From the NCBI GenBank assembly GCA_023974075.1, contig CM043808.1, positions 18,149,572 to 18,213,571 of the forward strand: a stretch of DNA of 64,000 bases, read 5' to 3'. The notes beneath the pieces were generated by a model. The model saw only the letters and a program-made list of their open reading frames with translations. It did no database searches and was not told the DNA's origin. Below are positions 52,880 to 62,800 of the stretch, in pieces (within the stretch, counting starts at the first letter, position 1; each line of letters opens with the position of its first letter). Source of the DNA: Chaenocephalus aceratus. Its lineage: Eukaryota > Chordata > Actinopteri > Perciformes > Channichthyidae. The translations under genes and the position numbers were made by a program.

Positions 52880-53433
52880 TTCTGCAGAACAATTTTATAG
52901 AAAACAATAGCAATTTTCTATAGGATTCTATAAATTATTTGGTGGAATCTATAGTAAAATTCATAGGTGAATTATATAGAATATTTGACAATATCCTGCA
53001 GTATATTCTACAGAAACATCAATAGATTTTTCTATAGATTATTTTGCAGAATCTATAGTAAAATCCATAGATAAATTCTATAGAATATCTGCAAACATTC
53101 TATAGTATTCTTCAAAGAAGTTCTATAGAAATGTCCACAGATTCTATAGAATATAGGTCACAAATTCTATAGTATTCTACAGAATGGTATTCTACAGAAC
53201 AGTTCTATAGAAAGCATCCATGGGGTTTTCAATAGGAGTCTATAGATTATTTTCTACAAAAAAATCATCTACACAGTATATATTTTCTATACTATAGTAT
53301 TCTATAGATTATTTCCCAGAATCTATAGTAAAACACGTAGGCAATTTCTATAGTATGTCCGCAAAAATCCTGTAGTATTCTACAGAAATTTTCTATAGAA
53401 TTCGTCCGTATTCTATAGATTTTTTTGCTAAGG
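52880..53433. repeat. Right array of TTCTATAGAA-type motifs ending GCTAAGGG
   Basis: About 25 copies of TCTATAG-like motifs run up to the terminus TAGATTTTTTTGCTAAGGG. This terminus is the reverse complement of the left one at 25766. The region 52300-52880 before it is AT-rich and without recognisable genes. Confidence 0.85.
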
Positions 53434-53635
53434 GCAGGTATTAATTGGGATGTCCTCGTTCACTCAAACGTCACTCTTAAACGACGTCTGTTAATGATGA
53501 CATGTGCACAGCTGTATCCCCTCTCATCGGGCTTAACTGAATAACCCTTTAGAACCGGCCCATGTCTGGTTAAATATTTATTTAAATGAATGAATCTTTC
53601 TCTTGTTAGTCAAGGAATTCAATGTATGATGGTTG
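53434..53635. other. No feature seen
   Basis: Short unique-looking DNA between the CTATAG array and the next hAT-like element. It may be host sequence outside the large element. Confidence 0.3.
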
Positions 53636-54296
53636 CAGGGCCGTATCCAGGATTTCCTAAATACCGAGGTCCAAACATGCTAGGCCTAGGGGGGTTCGGG
53701 GGTATACTCCCCCGTGATTTTTGGGATTTTCATGATCTAGTTAGGTGCTTTTTAAGTCCTGTGGGGGGTCACAAATTGGATAATATATTGATTTCAAACC
53801 ATGTCAGTGGGCTGCAGCATCAATTCTTTTTTAAAGTGTAATGCATAACAATCAGTTGAGTGTTACTATTAATGATCTGGACATGCAGAAGAGGCTAAAA
53901 TGATCACACAACATTGTCAACATTCATTTTCCATGTGTCTCTCCTTTCCATAACCTGCAGCCTCTCTTCCATCTTCTTTAGTCTCTCTGTCTTCTTCCTG
54001 TTCATTACTTTCTCTGTCCTCTACTCTTTCTCTTTGTTCAATCTCTCCCTCGTTGCTCACTTCTTGCTCCTCCTCACTTGTCGCTCCTGCCAGTGAATTA
54101 AAATCAATTCAGCAATTTAGTTCATTTCACTTGTTTGTTTGCATTATTTTTTTAACTTTAAATCAGTTTTGTTTGATTCTCAAAAGAGAACAAGCAAATT
54201 GTGTTTTATACAATTGTATGTTATTATGACATCATAACAAAGATGTTGTTTTAAAATTATGCCTATTGTCTATATTCTAAATGAAGACTACGTTAT

Positions 54297-54325
54297 AGAT
54301 AGATAGATAGATAGATAGATAGATG
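54297..54325. repeat. (GATA)n microsatellite
   Basis: About seven TAGA units in a row. Confidence 0.95.
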
Positions 54326-55149
54326 GGGTTATTAAGCCTACATTCGTTTGTGTGACTATACCTGCAGTTCCTCCCTGACTTCCATCACTTTCTCTCTCTC
54401 TCTTTCTCTCTGCCTATCCTGTCTCTTCCGTACCAAAGCTGAGCTTCGACTGACATAGTCTTTTCATTATATCTGAGTCAGTGTGAAAAGAAAACAATAC
54501 AATGTTATATCTTCAATGTTTTACTCAAATTGAAATGAAAGAAAAGCATTACAACGTTTGTTAAAAGGTAATCCTTCTGACATTGGATGAATGTAATTAA
54601 ATGTAGCTCTCTAGCTAGTTTATTCACGCAATTTAAACTAAAGTATAGCCGATAGCTGCAATATAAGTTAGTGTGCATGTTGTCGGACGTCCACTGACTA
54701 ACGTAGAGCGTTCACACAGGATCTGCTGGTCATATGATGACGTCCTGATGAACAGAAACACAAGCAGCCCGCTGGACTCAGATCTCTAGATACCTCATCA
54801 CTCCTCCTCTGCTCCGGTTCAAGTCCGGGCTGCGGTGGTTTGTTGATACCAAGCGGCAAACTGTGGGGTAGAGCCGTGAAGCCAATACGGAAGTGTCACA
54901 CACTGCAGTTCATATATTGGCCGATAGGCGATGGCTGCAGAAAGGAGCAATTTCCATAGACCCCCATGTTAAAATGCCCAACTTTACAGCAGAAAAAAAC
55001 ATGTTTCTGTCCCTGGCTCCATACATTTTTATTATCGATATAGTTAGATTCCACCTTCATGATTATGGATCTGAGAGTGAATTGTTTTCTAACGCGATCC
55101 TTTTATTTATATTAGGTCTTAAAGTGTGTGCATAAATTAGGGCGTGGTC

Positions 55150-57000
55150 ACATTGAGTGACGGCTCTGTCAAGTGCCTGCCGCTGTTAGCTTCTTGTCTC
55201 TCTGCTAGCTGCTCCGTGAAGCTAGCTACAGGGACTCTGCCTGCTCAGCTCATCCAGGAAACAGAACTTGTAGCCGGCTGTGGTTGTTTTTGTTCATCAT
55301 GCTTATATATCGGACTATTGTGACTCGCTCTGCGGTTAAAACAGACGGTGCATGAATGCGGTAAGTGAAATTCGAGTGCTTTATTTATGTGTTAATGATT
55401 TTAATCAGCTACGTAATGAATGGTAAGGCTTGGGTTAGCATGTAAGCTAGTGGTAGCTACATCAGTGCTAACGATTGTAATCGTACCCTCCAAGTTAAAA
55501 TCATAGACTGTATATATAAAGGTTAAAACGAAATAGACAAGTGTTAAGTGGGATAATACTGTTGAACAAACGGCTTCTGTTTGAGGTTGATAAAATAAGG
55601 TTACATCCTTGTAACTTAGAGATATTTTATTATGTAGGTAGAACTGTATGCATCTAAGGTTAATTTAAATTGGCTATGCTCAAGTATGTAGACAAGTTAA
55701 TGTCGAAGTAGTTATGTGAAATCAACCTCACAATAAGATGTGTGTATATTACAATTATCAATGTCATATTTCAAGATGATTACTTAGATATTACAATATG
55801 GTTGGTTGAGCTGGAGTTCATTATCGAGCTTACACGTTAACGTCACAGTCATCTGAAGAACGAACCCAAACCTTGTTGTTTTTATTAATTGCATTACCAA
55901 ATTGGTATCAAATAAACAGTAAGCATTGGTAACACAACTTCCAAAGTTACAGTAAAATAAAAAGGACCCTGACTCGGACAATACACAATCCAACATGTCC
56001 AACAGAAGAGAATCAGTTATATTGTTTGTACACATGGTACTTTACATATATATATATATATATATATCTGTTTGGTTAAGGTGTCCAGGTGATGCAGACA
56101 GGCTGGACCAGAGAGTGAGAGACAGCAGACTCCTCACAGCAGTGAACTTCAGCACAGGTACAAAGACTCTTTTTTTCATACTGTACAAAGAATCAAGAAA
56201 GATATTGGTTTAAATAAATGAAGTATTGACTTTAATACACTGATATGTATTCCATTAAACAATACTAAATACTCGATCACCTACACATCAGTTAAGTTGA
56301 GGGTTTTTTCCATGCAAAAAGTCACATTTAGATATTTAGCAATATGACTTTGTCAGCTCTCTAATTTAATGTATTGAAGGCAAAGATATTTAACACATAG
56401 TGAGAACTGCTACTATTTATCTCTCAATATTGTCTGTCAAAAACGTGGTAAAAGTTATTCTTTCAGTGAGACAACAGAGCAAGCTTCTACAGTTGCACTA
56501 CGTTTTGATAACAGTTAAATATTATTTTGATAATAACATATATTTCAATGTTGATGAACTTCATACTGTTCATTCATAATCTGATTGCTCACAGTTAAAA
56601 TTAAAATAAAACATTACAATTACAAAATAATTATATCTACACCCCCGAAACACACAAACACACCGCTTTCATAAATAACACACTTGTTCTGCAATAATAT
56701 GTTTTATGTTTCCTGTCATTTTTGTTAGGAAAGGACATGCCTGAAAGACACAACATGTTCTCCTTCTCTGAGGGTCAAGAAGAACATCCAAGAGGAACAT
56801 TAAAAGCTGATGTTATGAGATTTTAAGACCAGTACAGGACATTCACTAAGAAATTACTTTTATTGTAAAAACAGTCAGCTGATCGAATGCAGCTATTTCC
56901 ACATCTACACTCCATCCGCTGATTATTTCTATTTGCCTCACTTTATGAGCTTCACATCACTTGTGCCTTGTACCGCAGAGTTTGCAACGTCACAAATAAA
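55150..57000 (+). ncRNA. Candidate three-exon transcript
   Basis: Exon-like blocks end at AATGCG|GTAAGT (55361), run from TTGGTTAAGGTGTCCAG| to AGCACAG|GTACAAAG (about 56084-56157), and start again after TTTTGTTAG| (about 56729). AATAAA at 56993 could end it. Joined, a frame of about 60 codons is open through exons 2-3 but lacks a clear start, so I treat it as non-coding or decayed. Part of exon 1 lies outside the inner inverted repeat. Confidence 0.3.
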
Positions 57001-57079
57001 TGGGGCCAATCTTCAGTCAGATGTGAATGTGTAATCTAACATTTTCAGTAAGAATAATGGACAAAAGGAGTGCAAATAC

Positions 57080-58050
57080 AAATACAATTTATTGAAATGT
57101 GAACCAAAAGTTAATCAAATGTTTTAAATAAAAAGCACATATGGACAGAAGGTGTAAACCTATTAAATGTTTAAGTAAACACATTTAGTCAAATAACGTG
57201 ACAGACTAGGCCTGTGCAGTTGGTATCAGCTTTGCCCAGCATGGGCTCCTTCATCAGGCCTGGTCTGCCTCGCTGAGAAAAGACCCTCAGTCCTCTCCAC
57301 ACCAACAGACAGGATGTCCATCACACGGAAGTCTCTCCCTGAAGTCTCTGCAGCTCTCTGGACACCATGCTGTCTCAATCCGTCCACACTGAATATGAGA
57401 GGGGAAAATGAAAATAATAAATGCTTTAGACAATAAGAAACATAAAGTTGACGGTTGAGTTGCTCAGTTTTTTTAGATTGTCAATACTATTACTGTATAA
57501 CTAATATCTCAGGTTAAGAGGCACATTCAAATAAAGATTGGTCTTTAAATACATTTTGTCTTTTGAATTGTTTGTCTAAAGTCAAGGATCTAGAACTGGT
57601 ACTTATTTGTAATGATACAGTCTGGTTATTATGCTGTTGGCCTCACAGGTAAGAGCACTAACTAGCTACCATCACATGTACCTTAGCTTGACTTAAATGT
57701 ATTAAACGTATGGTTAAGTGATATCAAAATATAAATAACTAATGTCATGCAAACATATTAATATGTGCTTGCTTCCAGTGTTGAATTTAGCACAATTGCA
57801 TACAAACGTTAAGGGGTTTTAAGATTCTGAAGTATTATGCTAAAAACTCAATAACTTAGATTATTATTTATAGTTTTGCTGAATAGTTTCATGGCCGCTT
57901 ACCTTAGAAACGTAAAATGCGACGGCAGCGTGCAGATGGGGAGCATGTTAGCTTAGCTTGGTAGCTTCAGCTAGCTCTGGAACTTCCAGCTGGGTGGCAG
58001 CAGGTCCCGCCTCGGCTCCGCCTATTTGCCCTTATTTGGAGCAGGCTGGA
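57080..58050 (-). other. Candidate two-exon gene with a 68-codon spliced ORF
   Basis: On the minus strand a first exon (about 58050-57904) contains an ATG (MLPICTLPSHFTFLS) and ends at a GTAAG donor. A second begins after a pyrimidine tract and CAG at about 57391. Joining keeps the frame open ('VDGLRQHGVQRAAETSGRDF' and onward) to a TGA near 57235. AATAAA on the minus strand lies near 57090. It converges on the transcript at 55150-57000. No family is recognised, and it may be repeat-derived. Confidence 0.3.
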
Positions 58051-58584
58051 GTTGAACTCTGACGTCACTGTTGAGCCGTTAGTGGCCGACTCCGCCTACT
58101 AAGGGCTTCACGGCAACTCTGCAGAATCCTATGGGTGACGTCACGGACCCTACGTCCATTTATATATACAGTCTATGGTTGATACATGTCGTCTTCTTCT
58201 GTTTGCTTTAATCGAGGCTATGTAGTTATGCAGCGCCCCCATCGGCAGTAAATGGAAGTACTACAAAGAATCCCTTTTACTGCAATTATATCACACGTTT
58301 TGTATACACAGCTCGGAAAAAATTACCGAGGTCCGGACCTCGGTGACCTCAATGGTGGATACGGCCATGGATGGTTGGTCCTGCTTTTGTGTTCCGTTTT
58401 GGTGTAAAAGGTAGCCTAAATTTAAATAAAAATATAATTATAGTAATGTGAAAGCTTTTTAGAAATGAATTGCACATAATAATTCCCACGGAGCTGTGAG
58501 CACTTATACATTTATGTGACGCTTTTCCACTCATCTTCCAGTTGTCGGTTTTCCTCCTTTGAAATCGACCAGCTGTGAAGGTGG

Positions 58585-58735
58585 GGGCGGGGCTTTTATA
58601 CGCGAGTAGTGAAAACACTTCCGCGTAGTCTGCTCGCGTGTATCCTCCCTTTCGTCTCCTCGCGCACCCCTCCTCGACTCCTCCTCGTGCATTTCAGCTA
58701 TCGGGACCATGATGTATAATAAGAAGATGTGGGCC
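58585..58735 (+). promoter_or_regulatory. Possible GC-box/TATA promoter with a short leader ORF
   Basis: GGGGGCGGGGCTTTTATACG combines a GC box and a TATA-like box. About 115 bases downstream, GGGACCATGATG starts a nine-codon ORF. No following exon could be identified on the plus strand within the window. Confidence 0.25.
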
Positions 58736-58739
58736 TAAG

Positions 58740-59859
58740 CCCCCAGGAAGTGCGCCGGAGTCTGATGATAATATTCGTTGTGGAGATTATATTAATTATG
58801 GGAAATATAATCAGCACTTAAACAAGACTTGAGTTTCACCTGAAGTAAATTCACAAACTACCCTGCAGTGTACAACGTGATTAAAACTAGCTGCCCCTTT
58901 TCCAGCTTTGATTACATTTGAATGCATGAATAATTATAATCGAAACATATGATATATGATTCGGAAATGGACCAATTTGCATAATAAGTACTTTTACTTC
59001 TTTAATATTTTGATGCCAATATTTTTACTTGAGTAACATTTTGAATGCAGAACTTTTACTCTGGTAATTCTGGTAAATGGACACTAAGCAAATAAGTCAT
59101 ACACCTATCCTATATAGTACATGTTCATTGGATTTGAAAAGAACAAAGAAGTAGACAGGATACATGAACATTCTTTATATCAAACATGTGTGGTGAAATC
59201 AAAATGAAAAACAAACTAATCCATCAAGATACAGGTATTTTTTACTTTATACATTGTTGTTGTATTAGCAGATTTATTAAGTACTAACACTCATCTTCAC
59301 CAATTTACACCACAACTGAAAAAATAATTATACAAAATCTTGAAAATGTCACTAATCAAATATTTTTGAAAAATAGAGAAAACATAAAAATAGAAACAAG
59401 AAATATGGACATATGAACAAAATGTCCAAATGAAGGAAAACAAGACTAGAATGTTTAAGAATAAAGCACAATAATCTTCTTTCCGCCAAGTAAAGTTAAG
59501 CGTCAGGATATCCAAGTTACACATCACATTTTTACACATTTGGAAATTACCAAAAGTGGGCCACTGGCACAAAAAAAAAAAAAGAAAGAACAATTGTTCA
59601 TGCTTCAACATATAATATGTAATAGCCCTATGCATTTACACACTTTAATCATACATCAATATTTGTGGACACTTTGAGTCTTTGTATTTACATTGAGATA
59701 TTTAAAGTATAAATTACAGCAACACATTACTGCAAGATCATCAAGTTCATTCTACACCAACAATTAATACATTTGCATTACAATAAATCAGCTAATGGCA
59801 TTTGTAATGAAAAACACACATACAATTTATGTTAACCCTGGTAGATACCTGCTGCACTT
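58740..59859. other. AT-rich non-coding DNA; 3' side of the large minus-strand gene
   Basis: No ORF with support. On the minus strand this is the probable 3' untranslated region of the repeat-protein gene; a minus-strand AATAAA (TTTATT at 59273) lies about 590 bases after the stop. Confidence 0.4.
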
Positions 59860-62800
59860 TCATTGACCACCATAATGGTATAAGTCAACAGGCACATTAT
59901 CTTCCTCTTCTTTGATTAATGTGCTCTCATTGCCATGACCTATTATAACCATGGAGTATTCCTGGGATTCTTCTGTTTCCACTGGGACTGAATACTCAAC
60001 ATTTTCAAACTCCCATTCGGTATTTAAGTTACAAGCTGTGTTTGGATGTGTAACGGACCCTTGTGGTGCACCCAGGATGTAATACTGGACATTCTCATTT
60101 TCTGGTTCTGTTTTGTGTCTTTCAGAATCTGGCAATGCAGTCATTAACGTATGTCCAAGGACTCCTGTAGGATCACCTGGGACAAAATGCGCAACGTCCT
60201 CAGGGTTTGACTCCGTTTTGACATCATCATGAAGAGGACAATATTTGTCCTCTGAGTCCGGTTCTGGTTTTATATTTCCATAACATGGATGCCAATCCTC
60301 CTCTTTGATTTGCAAGTTTCCTTGGAGAGGACTGCCACAACCATCACCCACTTGGTTCCCATTGTTTTGGACAATCTTCCTAGGATCGCTTTGTACCTTT
60401 GTGCCATCACGAAGGATCCAATCTTTTGTTTTGTAGCCTTCGAGAAAATGGACACAACTAACACCTGAATGGTATTTCACTTGGCGCACAAAACGACCAA
60501 AGAGCCGACATTGCTTATTTTGGCTCTTCTCGAGATGACTTTGTGAAGCAAATAAAAATGGCAATTCGAAGATCTTGTTTACCTTACTGTATCTGTCATA
60601 ACCTCTGAGCATGGCTTGGACTTTGGTCTTTACAGCTATTGAAAACTCCCAGCTTCTTCTGTGTTGGGAGCTAATATCAAAGTTATAGTCAAGGATGTCA
60701 TACCAAGTGCTTGGCAAATAGTGTCCTCTATTTGTTTGTGTATATTTATTTATCTCCGACACAACAGCTTGGGTCAATAGCCTCAAGTGCAGTTTTTCTT
60801 TCGCTCCAGATTTGGTTACATCCAAATCCAAACCTATCTCCGTGCAATTGGGATAACAGATCACCTTACTGCAACACATCGTATTTTTTTTCTTTCTATT
60901 GTATTGTATCTTATAAGGATTATCACTTGTCATTGTGTCTTTTTCCTTCTTTGTTTGCAGTGCCAACTTTCTTTTTTCACTAACCTCCCTCCATCCAGCA
61001 TCCTGAATCCGATCTCGCCGAGTCGACTTACAAGTTGGAGGTTGTCTCTGAGAAGACTGAAATGGAATTTCAAAGACCTCATTAAACCAGTCAGGCCCAA
61101 CTTTCTTTGGGGCTAAAGAGTAGAACAAACGTGCAGGACTTGTCCTCTGCAAGTCAATGTTAAAGTTGTGTTCAAGGATATCACCAATGATGTCACCCTT
61201 TGTTCCACACAATGATCTGGCAAAACCAACCACTTCCAACATAATTTCGCGAGTCAGTACATTGGTGTCAAGTTTATCTCTTGCTTGGTCTTTGTCAACA
61301 AACAGGTTCAAACCTGTTTTCTTGCAAGCAGGAAAGTATTCCACTATCATCTCCTCTATTGCAGAGAAGGAAGAGGACTGAACCTTTTCAGACTTTGGTG
61401 CTGTGCAGTTTGCATCCCCAGAGACAGCGTCTGCCCTGGTATGTGTAGGTGGATGATGCATGTGACTAGGGTCAGAGTCAACCTTACAAGTCTTATGACT
61501 TCTTTCTTGAAAGCATTTGGGGCAATATTTTGTAGGATTTTTTAGGCATATCAAGTAAGGCAATTCAAAAGGCTTATTCACAGAGTACATTTTCATCCCA
61601 ATTACTTGGGCCCTAATGCTTGCCAATAGTTGCTCTTTATAGGCCTCGCGATACAGTTCATTTTTTAAATCAAGAGGAAAATTATACTCCAATATCTCTG
61701 TGACAAAGTGCTTTTCGTCTGATATCAGTGCTGTGGCAAACGTATTCAATTCAACCATGATGCCATTGGTCAGCGATTTTGGGTCGAGATTTAGTTTTTC
61801 TCCAGATCCTACATTGAAATCAATGCCTAATGTCCTGCATCTAGAGTAAGAATATAATGGACAATGCTCAGTATGAGGTGCTGAGAGAATTTGCTGTATA
61901 CGATTTTCCCGCACTTTCCACAGCTTTAAATCTAGTTCATTTTTCTGTTCAACCGCAGAACTGCCTACTTCTTGGTTTGTGATGGCAGTATGGGACGAAC
62001 CAGCACTACATCCAACTGTATTAAGGTTGTTCTTTAATTTCAATTTCCCCCATAGATATTCTTTTCCTAGTTTCTTTGGTCCCTTGAAAGGTTTCACATA
62101 GCATGTTAGATTCCTTTGCTCCACTGTAGCATGAATTCGGGCAACAATGCTTCTGGCAAGGTCAGGATCTCCACTTTGCAAATGAAAATCGAAGTTGTGT
62201 GTAAGAATGTCAAGACAAATCTGCTCAAAAGTACCACACAACTTTTCTGCAAAGTTTGTCACTTCAGCCACTGATCCATTTGTCAGTTTGTTGATGTCCA
62301 GTTTATTTGGTTGATGATTGTTAACATTTAACTTCAGACCTATTTCCTGGCAGAAGGGATAGAGATCCACACCCTTCTGTGAAAAATGTTCTGAAGTTTT
62401 AGCTTGTGAATGAGGTGGGAACCCGGGAGCAACATCACACTCTTCCATTTTCAATATGTTGCTGGGTTGAGGTTTTACATTGCCCATACCAGGGAAAATA
62501 GGAAGTACACAAATCTCATTTGAGAATTTAATTGCATCTTCACAATTTTCCAGCTCTCTCACTCGATTCATAATTTCTAATGTGAATATGTTTAGCTGGT
62601 ATTCACTTTGCAGGCCGAAGTCAAAGTTGTGCTCAAGAATCTCCATGATGAAATCCTGCTTGGATGAATTCATTGCTATGGCAAATTTAGCAACTTCGAG
62701 CAGATGATAGTCACGCAAGTTGTCAACACTGATGTTCTTCTTTGCACTAAATCCAACATTGAATTCAAGGCCAAATTTAATTGAGTAGTAGAATGGACCA

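Larger units (their letters stand above)
25766..53433. mobile_element. Possible very large DNA transposon bounded by CTATAG arrays
   Basis: The two arrays end in matching inverted termini about 27.7 kb apart, which suggests a single element containing everything between them, including MITEs, a LINE fragment, the DIRS element and the palindrome. No transposase is recognised and only a weak CA dinucleotide repeats at the borders. Removing the later insertions with known limits leaves roughly 5 kb. The alternative is two separate copies in opposite orientation. Confidence 0.4.
54850..58180. repeat. Composite of inverted dispersed repeats
   Basis: GTAGAGCCGTGAAGCC at 54872 faces GGCTTCACGGCAACTC near 58107, and CATAGACTGTATATATAAA at 55504 faces its inverse near 58158-58176. 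Two non-autonomous units therefore seem nested. They enclose two convergent sets of exon-like blocks (plus: 55150-57000; minus: 57080-58050). Confidence 0.5.
53636..58369. mobile_element. hAT-like element, 4.7 kb, filled with further repeats
   Basis: The ends CAGGGCCGTATCC and (inverse) CATGGCCGTATCC are flanked by the 8-bp duplication GATGGTTG (53628-53635 and 58370-58377). Minus-strand exon-like stretches occur near 54364-54470 ('KRQDRQREREREKVMEVREE') and 53935-54085 ('EEQEVSNEGEIEQRERVED'). These charged segments resemble N-terminal exons of some fish hAT transposases, but their phases do not join cleanly. A (GATA)n run lies at 54297-54325. No catalytic transposase part remains. Confidence 0.65.

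Noticed and set aside
59297..59635. 112-aa Phe/Tyr-rich minus-strand ORF
   Set aside because: It lies in the AT-rich 3' flank and consists of low-complexity hydrophobic residues without a promoter or start context.
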